The notes below the pieces were generated by a model. It was given only the letters and a program-made list of their open reading frames with translations, ran no database searches and had not been told where the DNA came from. From an uncultured Marvinbryantia sp. (GTDB taxonomy: Bacteria; Bacillota; Clostridia; Lachnospirales; Lachnospiraceae): a stretch of DNA of 33,473 nt. The translations under genes and the position numbers were made by a program. Shown here one piece after another: positions 25,445 through 33,325 of the stretch (position 1 is the stretch's first letter; every line of letters starts with the position of its first letter). The DNA is taken from contig CANRKY010000009.1 of the NCBI GenBank assembly GCA_947631355.1, positions 1 to 33,473 of the forward strand, read 5' to 3'.

Positions 25445-26713
25445 CTATACGTTCTCTAAAGGTATCATATGCCGCGTCAGGTCTTCCAGTTCCTCGCGCT
25501 CGCGCACCAGAACCACCTCCCCGCTCTCGCGGATCAGGATCTCCGCCGGGCGCATGCGGCAGTTGTAGGAGGACGCCATGGCGAACCCGTAGGCCCCCGC
25601 GTCCAGTATCCCCAGCACATCGTCCTTAAAGATCTCCGGGAGCACCCGGTCTTTCGCCAGGATATCGCCGCTCTCGCAGATATTTCCCACGATGGTGACG
25701 CTCTCCTCTTTTTCTGACTGCACATCCGAACCCCGGTAGATTTCCACCCCGTGGTAGGAATCGTACATAATGGGGCGCTGCAGCACGTTGAACCCGCAGT
25801 CGCAGCCCACAAATTTCTTATCGTGATTGTGCTTCACGCTGTGCACAGTGGAGAGGATCACGCTACACTCCGCGGAGATGTAACGGCCCGGCTCGATGCG
25901 GAAAGTGATCTGCTCGCCGTACTCCTCTGCGAACCGATACAGCGCCTGGTCTACAGCCTGTCCCAGTTCTTTCAGATCCAGCGGCGCCTCCCCCTGTTCC
26001 TTTTTATAGGGGATCCCAAAGCCGCCGCCCATGTCCACAAATTTCAGCCCCGGGAACTGCTTCGCGATCTCAAACAGCGCGGCGATGCTGGCCACAAACG
26101 CCTCGCCCGTCATAAACAGGGAGCCGATATGCTGATTGATGCCCACCAGCTTCAGATCATATTTTTTTAGCAATGCCTTCACTTCCGGGATATATTTCGG
26201 CTCAATGCCGAATTTGGTCTTCTTCCCCGCCGTGACCACCTTTTCATGGTGCCCGGCGCCCACTCCCGGATTAAAGCGCACCGCCACCTCGTGCCCCGGA
26301 GCGATCTGCCCGAAGGTCTCCAGCTGGCTCAAAGAATCCACGCTGATATACACGCCCGCGTCCACCGCGTACTGCATTTCCTGCGCGGACACATTGTTAC
26401 ATATGTAAAAGATCTCCTCCGGCGCAAACCCGGCCTTGCGCTCCAGATAGATCTCGCCCGGAGACATGGCGTCCACCTCAAGTCCCTCCGACTTCACGAT
26501 CTGTAAAAACGCCAGGTTCGAATTTGCCTTCGCGGAATAGTCCACCACAAACTTCGGATAGGTGACCAGCTGTTTCAGATCTCTGCAGCGCTGCCGCAGG
26601 ATGCGCTCATTGTATACATACAGCGGCGTCTGGTACTGCTCTGCCAGAGCCACCGGATCGTTTCCCTCAAAATAATTCATGCTGTCCGTCACTTTTGTGT
26701 ATACCTTGTTCAT
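25445..26713 (-). CDS. lysA: Diaminopimelate decarboxylase
   Basis: The 422-residue PLP enzyme makes lysine from meso-diaminopimelate. Lys62 in VDYSAKANSN binds the cofactor. The glycine-rich phosphate site MGGGFGIPY, EPGRYISAECSV, and CESGDILAKDRVLPE with AGAYGFAMASSYN near the end are all in the expected order. The length fits. GGAGG lies about 9 nt before the ATG. It is divergent from a LysR-type regulator across 115 bp with overlapping promoters, the classic lysA-lysR layout. An arginine/ornithine decarboxylase of the same fold is less likely, given CESGDxxAxD and the neighbour. Confidence 0.95.
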   Translation of the reverse strand: MNKVYTKVTDSMNYFEGNDPVALAEQYQTPLYVYNERILRQRCRDLKQLVTYPKFVVDYSAKANSNLAFLQIVKSEGLEVDAMSPGEIYLERKAGFAPEEIFYICNNVSAQEMQYAVDAGVYISVDSLSQLETFGQIAPGHEVAVRFNPGVGAGHHEKVVTAGKKTKFGIEPKYIPEVKALLKKYDLKLVGINQHIGSLFMTGEAFVASIAALFEIAKQFPGLKFVDMGGGFGIPYKKEQGEAPLDLKELGQAVDQALYRFAEEYGEQITFRIEPGRYISAECSVILSTVHSVKHNHDKKFVGCDCGFNVLQRPIMYDSYHGVEIYRGSDVQSEKEESVTIVGNICESGDILAKDRVLPEIFKDDVLGILDAGAYGFAMASSYNCRMRPAEILIRESGEVVLVREREELEDLTRHMIPLENV

Positions 26714-26745
26714 CCGAAAATTCCTCCATTTTACCTTAGTTTCTA

Positions 26746-26774
26746 TTGACTTATTATAGCTATGGATATAAAAT
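26746..26774 (+). promoter_or_regulatory. Promoter of the LysR-type regulator gene
   Basis: TTGACT (26746-26751), 17 nt, TAAAAT (26769-26774). The -10 box overlaps the left arm of the dyad at 26768-26792. Confidence 0.7.
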
Positions 26775-26781
26775 TTGTATA
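26753..26781 (-). promoter_or_regulatory. Promoter of lysA
   Basis: On the minus strand TATACA (26776-26781), 17 nt, TATAAT (26753-26758), about 40 nt before the lysA start. The -35 is weak, as is common for activator-dependent promoters. Confidence 0.6.
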
Positions 26782-26792
26782 ATGAATTTTAT
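26768..26792. promoter_or_regulatory. Candidate LysR-type operator
   Basis: ATAAAATT-N9-AATTTTAT is a dyad containing the T-N11-A pattern used by LysR-type regulators. It covers the lysA -35 and the regulator's own -10. Confidence 0.6.
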
Positions 26793-26828
26793 AAAAATAC
26801 TGATTTAGGATTTCGATAAGAGGATATT

Positions 26829-27710
26829 ATGAATATTGAGAATTTGAAAACCTTCATTACCTTATCCGAGCTGAAGAATTTTACCCAGACCGCGGACCGC
26901 TACTACATCGTGCAGTCCACCGTCACCAACCGCATTATGGAGCTGGAAAAGGGGCTCGGAAAAAAACTGTTTGTGCGCAACCGGAAAAACGTGGAGCTCA
27001 CGGACGAGGGGCTGCATTTTTTAAGCTACGCCAAGAGGATCGTGGCCCTGGAGGCGTCCGCCATCGAGGAGCTGAGCATGCTCCACACCTTCTCCGAGAC
27101 TCTGCGCATCGGCACGGTAAACACGGTGTACGACTGTTACCTGTGCGACCACGTGATGGATTACATCCAGGCCCACAGCGACATTTCCGTAAAGGTGATC
27201 ATCGACCACTCCGGCCCGCTGCTGCGCATGCTGCAGGACGGCACGGTGGATCTGGTGTTTTCCTACATCCCCCTGAAAAAAACGGGGTTTGAGTGCCATC
27301 CCTACCACTCGGACGAGGTGCTTCTGGTCACCTCCCCGCAGCACCGGGAATATGTGGACGGCATCCGCCAGGAACAGCTTCCGGATCTGAATTATCTGTA
27401 CTGTGACTTTATGATCCAGGACAACGGCACGTTTATCCGGGACATGTTTCCGAAAAACCACTCCTTCTCCTTTGAGATCGACAAGCTGACACATCTGCCG
27501 CCTTATCTGCGCAGGGGGATCGGCTACAGTTTCCTGCCCCGCAGCCTGGTGCAGAGCTATCTGGACGATGGTTCCCTGATCAGCATCCCGCTGATCGATT
27601 TCTCCGCCCCCGTGATCCAGAACTACATCGTAGTCCCGGAGGGCAAGGCGGACAATAATGCCATCTGTCTCTTTCTGGATGCGCTGAAGGCAGAAAGGAA
27701 CCCGGTATGA
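26829..27710 (+). CDS. LysR-type transcriptional regulator
   Basis: The 293-residue protein has the N-terminal winged helix (NLKTFITLSELKNFTQTADRYYIVQSTVTNRIMELEKGLGKKLFVR) and a substrate-binding domain (about 90-290) with LRIGTVNTVYDCYLCDHV. It probably senses a small molecule and controls divergently encoded lysA and itself through the dyad at 26768-26792. The ribosome site AAGAGGAT is modest. Its stop overlaps the start of a small membrane protein gene (ATGA), so a three-gene rightward unit is likely. Confidence 0.94.
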   Translation: MNIENLKTFITLSELKNFTQTADRYYIVQSTVTNRIMELEKGLGKKLFVRNRKNVELTDEGLHFLSYAKRIVALEASAIEELSMLHTFSETLRIGTVNTVYDCYLCDHVMDYIQAHSDISVKVIIDHSGPLLRMLQDGTVDLVFSYIPLKKTGFECHPYHSDEVLLVTSPQHREYVDGIRQEQLPDLNYLYCDFMIQDNGTFIRDMFPKNHSFSFEIDKLTHLPPYLRRGIGYSFLPRSLVQSYLDDGSLISIPLIDFSAPVIQNYIVVPEGKADNNAICLFLDALKAERNPV

Positions 27711-27940
27711 AGAAAAAAACAAAACGCGTGCTCGCCCTGACAGGCGTGGCGCTCCTCGCCGGGCTTTACCTGGCCACTTTGATCTTTGCGCTGATCGACA
27801 GCAAATGGGCCTACGATATGTTCCGCGTCTGCGTGGTGCTCACCATCGTTGTGCCTGTGCTGCTCTATGTGTACCAGATGGTGTACCGTCTGCAAAAGAA
27901 AGACCGGGAGGATACCGATGATCGACACAGTGATCTTTGA
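27707..27940 (+). CDS. Small two-helix membrane protein
   Basis: The 77-residue protein has a Lys/Arg-rich N-terminus, two hydrophobic segments (about 8-29 and 40-60) and a charged tail (RLQKKDREDTDD). It overlaps the regulator gene by 4 nt and the HAD gene by 23 nt, so it is translationally linked to both. No family is recognised. Confidence 0.8.
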   Translation: MKKKTKRVLALTGVALLAGLYLATLIFALIDSKWAYDMFRVCVVLTIVVPVLLYVYQMVYRLQKKDREDTDDRHSDL

Positions 27941-28538
27941 TCTGGGAAATGTGCTGGTGGCCTTCGACTGGCAGAAAAGTCTGGCCTCCTACGGGTTTCC
28001 CCGCGAAAAATACGAGGCCATCGCAGACGCCATGTACCGCCATGCGGACTGGGCGGAGATGGACCGGGGCGTGCTCACCGTGGAGGAAGTGACCGCGCGC
28101 TTCATCAGCCACGCGCCAGACTATGCGGAAGATATCCGCCGCCTGGTAGCGGAAAACGGAAAGACCATTTATCAGTACGCCTACACAAAGCCCCTGCTGC
28201 GCGCGCTGAAGGAGGCGGGGCTGAAGGTTTATTACCTCTCCAACTACGGAAAATACGGCTATGAACAGACAAAAGAACAGCTCGACTTCCTTCCGATGAT
28301 GGACGGCGGGCTGTTCTCTTATGAAGTAAAAATGGTGAAGCCAAATCCCTGGATTTACGCGGAGCTTCTGGCGCGCTATGCCATTGTCCCGGATCATGCC
28401 GTATTTTTTGACGACAATCCCGCAAACGTGGCGGCCGCCGAAAAAATGGGCCTGCACGGCAGGGTGTTCACCTCCGTCGCGCAGGCCGCTAAGGATCTTC
28501 GCTCATTTCATTTAGCGTTTTCCGGATCTTTTGAATAG
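27918..28538 (+). CDS. HAD-superfamily phosphatase (YihX-like)
   Basis: The 206-residue protein shows motif I VIFDLGNVLVAF (nucleophile Asp7), motif II YYLSNYG, the motif III Lys in VKPNPWIYAELL and motif IV FFDDNPANVAAAEKMG. Motif I has Gly-Asn where many HAD phosphatases have Asp-Gly, as in YihX-type sugar-phosphate phosphatases. A helical cap lies at about residues 15-95. The ATG at 27918 is chosen since GGGAGG lies 6 nt upstream, although the frame is open earlier. The substrate is unknown. Confidence 0.92.
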   Translation: MIDTVIFDLGNVLVAFDWQKSLASYGFPREKYEAIADAMYRHADWAEMDRGVLTVEEVTARFISHAPDYAEDIRRLVAENGKTIYQYAYTKPLLRALKEAGLKVYYLSNYGKYGYEQTKEQLDFLPMMDGGLFSYEVKMVKPNPWIYAELLARYAIVPDHAVFFDDNPANVAAAEKMGLHGRVFTSVAQAAKDLRSFHLAFSGSFE

Positions 28539-28573
28539 TGTTTCCATGTCCGGAGTTTCCGCATCTTCACAGG

Positions 28574-29293
28574 TTATGCGGGCTGTGTGCATTTTACGGC
28601 AGTTTCCAGAGCCACTTTCATCATATTGGTAAATTCGTTCTGTCTGGCCTCTGCGTCCAGTTCTTCCCCGTTTACGATGGAATCGGATACCGTGAAGATG
28701 CCCAGCGCCTTCACACCTGCCCGGGCCGCGTTGCAATACAGGGCAAAGCTCTCCATCTCGATGGAGAGAACGCCCATTTTGGCCCAGATCTGCCATTCCG
28801 GCGTTTCCGTGTAAAAGTTGTCGGAGGAGAGGATATTGCCCACACGATACGGGAAACCGTATTCCGCGGCCGTCTCCTGAGCCGTCTTGAGCAATTCATA
28901 ATCCGCGATGGCGCACATGGTTCCGGGGAGCTGGTACTGGTGCGCGTAATTGCTGTCGGTGCACGCGCCCTGTGCCATGATGATGTCGCCCAGCCGGATA
29001 TCCTTTGCGATGGATCCGCAGGAGCCCACGCGGATCAGATTCTTTACGCCGTAAAAATGGATCAGTTCGTGGCTGTAAATACCGATGGACGCGCAGCCCA
29101 TTCCGGTGCCCATCACGGAAACTCTCGTCCCCTTATAATTCCCCGTGTAGCCAAACATATTTCTCACTTGATTAAACTGTACAATATTCTCCAGATAAGT
29201 TTCTGCGATAACCTTTGCCCGGAGCGGATCTCCCGGCAGCAGGATCGTTTCGGCGATATCGCCCGGTTTTGCCGCATTATGTGGTGTTGGCAT
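28574..29293 (-). CDS. deoD: Purine nucleoside phosphorylase, DeoD type
   Basis: The 239-residue enzyme splits purine (deoxy)nucleosides with phosphate. It carries the DeoD-type phosphate-binding LLPGDPLRAK, RVGSCGSI, and the ribose-binding IEMESFALY followed by TVSDS. It matches the hexameric bacterial class in length. AAGGAGGG lies 8 nt upstream. It is convergent with the HAD gene and downstream of rplL, from which a terminator separates it. Confidence 0.96.
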   Translation of the reverse strand: MPTPHNAAKPGDIAETILLPGDPLRAKVIAETYLENIVQFNQVRNMFGYTGNYKGTRVSVMGTGMGCASIGIYSHELIHFYGVKNLIRVGSCGSIAKDIRLGDIIMAQGACTDSNYAHQYQLPGTMCAIADYELLKTAQETAAEYGFPYRVGNILSSDNFYTETPEWQIWAKMGVLSIEMESFALYCNAARAGVKALGIFTVSDSIVNGEELDAEARQNEFTNMMKVALETAVKCTQPA

Positions 29294-29410
29294 AGATATT
29301 CCCTCCTTTTATTCTGATCGATCAAAGAACCCGTGCACTTACCGGCCGCGGTACAACGCGTCCCTTTTAAACGCCCAGATACCGCATGGGTATGTGCCGC
29401 ATCCGCGTGT

Positions 29411-29443
29411 ATAAAAGGGAGCCGGTGCTATGCACTGACTCCC
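29411..29443 (-). terminator. Intrinsic terminator of rplJ-rplL
   Basis: On the minus strand GGGAG...CTCCC (29439-29443 with 29417-29421) encloses an inner GTGC/GCAC stem and is followed by TTTTATAC. Confidence 0.8.
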
Positions 29444-29489
29444 CTGTTTATGCCGCAGGCATTTTTCTTTCGAAAATAGATAAGCCTGA

Positions 29490-29864
29490 TTATTTCAGAG
29501 TAACCTTTGCGCCTTCTGCTTCCAGCTTTGTCTTCAGTTCCTCTGCTTCTGCCTTGGAAGCGCCCTCTTTTACAACCTTCGGTGCGCCGTCCACAACATC
29601 CTTCGCCTCTTTCAGGCCAAGACCGGTTGCTTCACGAACCACTTTGATAACCTTAACCTTGTTCGGGCCAACCTCTGTCAGCTCTACATCGAACTCGTCT
29701 TTTTCTTCCGCTGCCTCAGCCGGGCCGCCTGCCGCTGCAACAACAACGCCTGCCGCTGCAGATACGCCAAATTCTTCCTCACATGCTTTTACAAGCTCGT
29801 TCAGCTCTAATACGCTTAACTCTTTGATTGCCTCAATAAATTCAGCAGTTGTCAATTTTGCCAT
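29490..29864 (-). CDS. rplL: 50S ribosomal protein L7/L12
   Basis: The 124-residue ribosomal stalk protein binds translation GTPases. It has the N-terminal dimerising helices ([30 protein letters not shown]), an Ala/Gly-rich hinge, and the C-terminal domain with [30 protein letters not shown] lies 9 nt before the ATG. It is 42 nt after rplJ. Confidence 0.98.
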   Translation of the reverse strand: MAKLTTAEFIEAIKELSVLELNELVKACEEEFGVSAAAGVVVAAAGGPAEAAEEKDEFDVELTEVGPNKVKVIKVVREATGLGLKEAKDVVDGAPKVVKEGASKAEAEELKTKLEAEGAKVTLK

Positions 29865-29906
29865 TTTTCTTTTCCTCCATTTTTTTATTTGTTGATACGT
29901 TTTTCC

Positions 29907-30395
29907 TTATGCTTCTTTTGCTTCCGCGATCTGTTTCACAACGCGCGCGAAGTTTGCGATCGGTGACTGGATGCTGCCAAGCAGTTTTCCAAGAAGAACT
30001 TCTCTTGACGGAACATCTGCCAGAGCCTGCATTGCCTTCTCATCGTAGTAGCCGCCCTCCACAACGCCCGCGATCAGGCGCAGGGTCGGAACCGTCTTCG
30101 CATACTTTGCAATGATCCTTGCGGATGCTGTTGCATCATTCTTGCAGATCGCAACCGCATTCGGGCCTTCCAGATGCTGTGTGAGCGGTTCGCAGTCGGT
30201 TCCCTTGAACGCGAAGTTCATCATCGTGTTTTTGTAAACCTTGTAGATGATGCCGGCTTCTCTGAGTTCTTTGCGCAGAGCCGTATCCTGCTCCACGTTG
30301 ATCCCGCTGTAAGCCACCAGAACTACAGACTGCGCGTCCTTGATGTTTTCACTGATTTCCTCCACAATGGGCTTCTTCAGCTCTACTTTCGCCAT
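29907..30395 (-). CDS. rplJ: 50S ribosomal protein L10
   Basis: The 162-residue protein anchors L7/L12 on the ribosome and represses its own operon. The ATG at 30393-30395 follows AAGGAGG by about 9 nt and gives the typical MAKVELKKPIVEEI start; the frame stays open to 30602 because it runs through the structured leader. Recognised segments are AQSVVLVAYSGINVEQDTALRKELRE and YKVYKNTMMNFAF. It heads rplJ-rplL. Confidence 0.97.
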   Translation of the reverse strand: MAKVELKKPIVEEISENIKDAQSVVLVAYSGINVEQDTALRKELREAGIIYKVYKNTMMNFAFKGTDCEPLTQHLEGPNAVAICKNDATASARIIAKYAKTVPTLRLIAGVVEGGYYDEKAMQALADVPSREVLLGKLLGSIQSPIANFARVVKQIAEAKEA

Positions 30396-30501
30396 GAAAT
30401 GGTGCACCTCCTTATATCGTTTGTGTACCGCCGCCGCGCATATCATGCGCGTTTTGTTTTTTATCCCGCGGATCCGCCGCACAGCGGCCCATTCCATGGA
30501 A

Positions 30502-30530
30502 TAAAAAAACTCTGTCCGCGAAGACAGAGT
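30502..30530 (-). terminator. Attenuator/terminator hairpin between L10 leader and rplJ
   Basis: Stem ACTCTGTC/GACAGAGT (30509-30530) followed on the minus strand by TTTTTTT. It lies between the leader and rplJ, so it is likely a regulated attenuator. Confidence 0.85.
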
Positions 30531-30562
30531 GTCATAAATCATTTCTCGAAAAAGAAAATGTT

Positions 30563-30626
30563 TACTCCTCGGCAGGCGTTTTGTCCTTATGCCTTGCGGC
30601 ACCTGCTGTCTTCGGCAGTCTTAACT
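30563..30626 (-). ncRNA. L10 ribosomal protein leader
   Basis: The minus strand carries GACTGCCGAAGACAGCAGGTGCC and later CCTGCCGAGG, the conserved paired blocks of the Firmicutes L10 leader bound by L10(L12)4. It precedes the attenuator and rplJ. Confidence 0.9.
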
Positions 30627-30655
30627 AAAGTAACACACAACCGGGCGGTTGTCAA
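30627..30655 (-). promoter_or_regulatory. Promoter of the rplJ-rplL operon
   Basis: TTGACA (30650-30655), 17 nt, TACTTT (30627-30632) on the minus strand, directly before the L10 leader. Confidence 0.75.
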
Positions 30656-30684
30656 GAAATTTTATTATTTCCCCGGCCACACAA

Positions 30685-31743
30685 CTATTTTCCCGTCAGA
30701 CGGTGGAACAGTTTTCCCGTCACGCGGTCAAACACCATCGCAAGGAAAATGGTGGTCACAAATGTCAGGATCAGAAATTCGTACCGGTGATCCTGAAATC
30801 TCCCCGTCCCCTGCAAGATCTGCATGGGGATCCGCTGCAATATATATACGCTGAACACATGATTTCCGAACCAGGAGAGAAACGCATTGTGCAGCGATAT
30901 CTTCATGGTAAATAAAACGACAAGCAGCGTAAAAGCGACCGCCCACACCGTATACCCCTCAATCCCGGCTGTAAAACGCACGCGAAAAGAAACGACATAG
31001 ACAACCACCATCAACAGCACCGCAAAGACATAGGATAAATCATTTTTCATAACCAGCCATTCTATTTTCTCTTTGAACAGGGAATACCAGAATCCCAGCG
31101 CGAAAAGAATGATCGTATTATAACAATATCCCGGTCTGTCCATTTTCATCTGCACATACACAAACGCTATGGACAGGATCGTCAAAATGGCCGCGCCAAG
31201 GTATCCGCCCGCCCGGCCCCTGCACCATCGGATAGGCAAAAAGGCGATAAAGGTAAGCAGATACAGTACAAGAACCGCAAAAATATACCAGTTAGAATTT
31301 CCAACACTCTCCCAGCCGATCAGTGACCAAAGAATCGTTGGGATATCGTAATAATGCTTTTGCAGCATCCCCAGTATCAGGAAAAGACAGACCGCCAGAT
31401 CAAAATTGAGCAGCACTTTTAAAAACCGTCTGACCGGGATCGCTTTAATATAGGCAAATCCCTTTTTCGAGATGGATTCCATCATCCCGTACCCGGAATA
31501 AAACAGGAACATGGCAACTACCATCTGATTTAAATGATTTTTTAGGGAAATATACGGCGCGTCATACGCTCCGCCCAGAGTCACATACTGCGAATAATGG
31601 CTGAATAAGATCAATACCACAAAAATGCCTTTGATACTGTTGGTCTTTTCCCTGGACAGATAATCTTTCTGAAAAGTTCCCTCCTGGGCAACCTGGCAAT
31701 TCACAAGAGTCAGCATAAATAAAATCAATAGAAAGAAAGCCAT
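30685..31743 (-). CDS. Acyltransferase-3 family integral membrane protein
   Basis: The protein is 352 residues if it starts at the ATG at 31743. It has about ten hydrophobic helices. The early segment YLSREKTNSIKGIFVVLILFSHYSQY contains the catalytic-type His, and the later GNSNWYIFAVLVLYLL fits O-acyltransferases (family 3) that modify surface sugars or lipids. The frame runs on to a TTG at 31830, but that start lacks support. A good ribosome site (GGAAAGGAG) lies about 40 nt before the chosen ATG, too far for standard use, so the start is uncertain. Lower GC than the neighbouring housekeeping genes suggests transfer. A terminator lies just upstream. Confidence 0.85.
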   Translation of the reverse strand: MAFFLLILFMLTLVNCQVAQEGTFQKDYLSREKTNSIKGIFVVLILFSHYSQYVTLGGAYDAPYISLKNHLNQMVVAMFLFYSGYGMMESISKKGFAYIKAIPVRRFLKVLLNFDLAVCLFLILGMLQKHYYDIPTILWSLIGWESVGNSNWYIFAVLVLYLLTFIAFLPIRWCRGRAGGYLGAAILTILSIAFVYVQMKMDRPGYCYNTIILFALGFWYSLFKEKIEWLVMKNDLSYVFAVLLMVVVYVVSFRVRFTAGIEGYTVWAVAFTLLVVLFTMKISLHNAFLSWFGNHVFSVYILQRIPMQILQGTGRFQDHRYEFLILTFVTTIFLAMVFDRVTGKLFHRLTGK

Positions 31744-31828
31744 ATTTTTCTGCGCGATACTTCCGAAACAGACGTCTCGCTTCTCCTTTCCTTTATAGAA
31801 TGTATTGTCCCTTATATGATTAGTATAC

Positions 31829-31860
31829 AAAAAAGACTGCCGCCTTTGTAGGCAGCAGTC
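31829..31860 (-). terminator. Intrinsic terminator upstream of the acyltransferase gene
   Basis: A 10-bp stem with one mismatch (31835-31844 with 31851-31860) is followed on the minus strand by TTTTTT. It ends a transcript coming from the AT-rich region, or serves as an attenuator for the acyltransferase. Confidence 0.85.
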
Positions 31861-32388
31861 ATAATTTATCTTCTATATTTTATTTTTTTATCTTTCTATA
31901 ATTTATATTAACCGAAGTTCTTTTTTAATCCTGCCTGATCTATATGAAAGTCTGCGCTGTGAGAGGTATTTGTTCATTCGGAAATGTTATGATTTTCAAA
32001 ATCCTGTCTGTAAAAACAAGTATCGAATATTCATTTTCTCACACTCGCCATTGCAGTGTGCTTTTGCCATCTGCTTTTTCATTCATGTGTTGTCATCCGG
32101 AGTTTATCTTTTTCAGATTTTATCTCTTGTGACGGATCCAATTGGAAGAACAAATGCCTTTATTTCTGTAATCCGCTGGATACTTCGGTTAAATTCGATA
32201 TATTCGATTCTAATCGGTTCAGATTTAAAGGTCGTTTCCGCAGGATACATTTGCTCTGATCTTTCCATTTGGAACGTTTAAGAATATTGAGACTGTGTCC
32301 ATGGGAGTGACCCTCCTTTCATTTATTGAAAACATATACGCTGTTAAACTTTCTCGTCACTTAACAGGTAGTTGTTTTTGATGAATTA
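31861..32388 (-). other. AT-rich stretch without a recognised gene
   Basis: This interval is clearly lower in GC than its neighbours. On the minus strand it runs from the promoter at 32389-32417 to the terminator at 31829-31860 and would give a transcript of about 550 nt. All minus-strand frames after the 25-codon frame are broken by stops. Plus-strand open frames (up to 103 codons, 31970-32281) lack good start sites and known motifs. It may encode a structured RNA, a leader, or a decayed gene. Confidence 0.6.
32225..32302 (-). CDS. Short 25-codon reading frame with a strong ribosome site
   Basis: AAAGGAGGG lies 9 nt before the ATG at 32300-32302. The peptide (starts MDTVSIFLNVPNGK, ends SCGNDL) stops at 32225. 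It is the first reading frame after a strong promoter. It could be a leader peptide, a small functional peptide or the remains of a longer gene broken by frameshift. No family is recognised. Confidence 0.4.
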   Translation of the reverse strand: MDTVSIFLNVPNGKIRANVSCGNDL

Positions 32389-32417
32389 ACTATAACACAG
32401 CGCCCATTATTTGTCAA
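32389..32417 (-). promoter_or_regulatory. Strong sigma-A promoter of the AT-rich unit
   Basis: TTGACA (32412-32417), 17 nt, TATAGT (32389-32394) on the minus strand. A short inverted repeat CTGTTAA/TTAACAG (32341-32367) lies in the start of the transcript. Confidence 0.85.
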
Positions 32418-32584
32418 TACTATTTTTCTATTTTTTATAAATATTTTTTTATCTCTTTAAAATTGTTTAAATTGTCTAATATTTTATCAATATTTTTATA
32501 TTTTCAGTTTCTTTATGCGATACCAGCGAATATCCCGATGAGAATTTTCTCTCACGGCATACTCCCCGTGCGCGAATGTTCACA

Positions 32585-33085
32585 TCACACACTCAAGCGA
32601 TAGTTGTCGATGTCCAGATAGCGCCCGAATTTCATCCCCACCTCGCGGATCGTGCCGCAAAATTCAAATCCGAATTTTTCATGGAGATGGCAGCTGGCCT
32701 CATTCCCGGTGGTGATCACGGATACGACCGTGTGGATGCTGTTTTCTTCCCGCGCAAGTTTCAGGATTTCCTCCATCAGGGCCGTGGCCACGCCCCTGTG
32801 CCTGCAGTCCGGCGCCACGTATACGGAAAGCTCCACCGTGGATCGATACGCCTCTTTTTCCCGGTAGGAAGACAGGCTGGCGTAGCCCGCCACACGGCCG
32901 TCCATCTCCGCCGCGATCAGCGGGTGGTTGTCCACGTTGTGCGCGGCAAACCACTGTTTCCATTCATCCAGGTTTTTCGGCTGCAGATCCAGTGTGGCCA
33001 CGCCGTGCTCCACCTCATAATTGTAAATGTCCAGAAGCTGAGGGATGTCTTTCGCCTCTGCGATCCGTATCTTTATTTTCTCCAT
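32585..33085 (-). CDS. GNAT N-acetyltransferase (phosphinothricin acetyltransferase-like)
   Basis: The 166-residue enzyme transfers acetyl from acetyl-CoA. It has the start IRIAEAKDIPQLLDIYNYEVEHGVATL, the acetyl-CoA loop RHRGVATALMEEIL and the tail HLHEKFGFEFCGTIREVGMKFGRYLD, a pattern close to Pat/MnaT-type enzymes that acetylate small amino-acid analogues. The ATG at 33085 is chosen: AGAGAGG lies 7 nt upstream and the family begins here. The frame stays open upstream to 33226 through a Lys/Glu/Arg repeat; that part is probably untranslated or a strange basic extension. Confidence 0.9.
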   Translation of the reverse strand: MEKIKIRIAEAKDIPQLLDIYNYEVEHGVATLDLQPKNLDEWKQWFAAHNVDNHPLIAAEMDGRVAGYASLSSYREKEAYRSTVELSVYVAPDCRHRGVATALMEEILKLAREENSIHTVVSVITTGNEASCHLHEKFGFEFCGTIREVGMKFGRYLDIDNYRLSV

Positions 33086-33110
33086 CTTTTCGCCTCTCTG
33101 CTTTTCCATC

Positions 33111-33175
33111 TTTTCACCCTTCTGCCTCTTTGCCCCTTCCTCTTTTTGCCTTTTCACCCTTCTGCCTCTTTGCCC
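33111..33175. repeat. Exact 25-bp direct repeat in a pyrimidine-rich tract
   Basis: The 25-bp segments at 33111-33135 and 33151-33175 are identical and sit in a longer series of related CTTTTxGCC/CTTTTCACC units (33080-33225) directly upstream of the acetyltransferase start. Confidence 0.8.
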
Positions 33176-33239
33176 TGACACCTTTTCGCCTTTCCACCCT
33201 ATTGCCTTTTCTCTTTTTCGCCGCACACCTTTTGTGCGC

Positions 33240-33325
33240 CATTGCCCGCACCTGCGTCATTGCCCATACTGCGTCATTACCCACACTGCGTCATTGCCCG
33301 CACTGCGCCATTGGTCGCGCTGCTC
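33240..33325. repeat. Five 17-bp tandem repeats
   Basis: Five units like CATTGCCCGCACTGCGT follow each other, with the first one base longer and the last degenerate. No gene is recognised here. The remaining sequence to 33473 holds short inverted repeats (for example GGCACATTCTGTGCC) and nothing else that can be supported. Confidence 0.8.

Noticed and set aside
30396..30602. Longer L10 protein starting at 30602
   Set aside because: The extra part runs through the attenuator and leader hairpins; the standard start at 30395 has AAGGAGG.
31970..32281. 103-codon plus-strand frame in the AT-rich region
   Set aside because: Starts at TTG with a poor ribosome site, no recognisable motif, and lies opposite a clear promoter-terminator unit.
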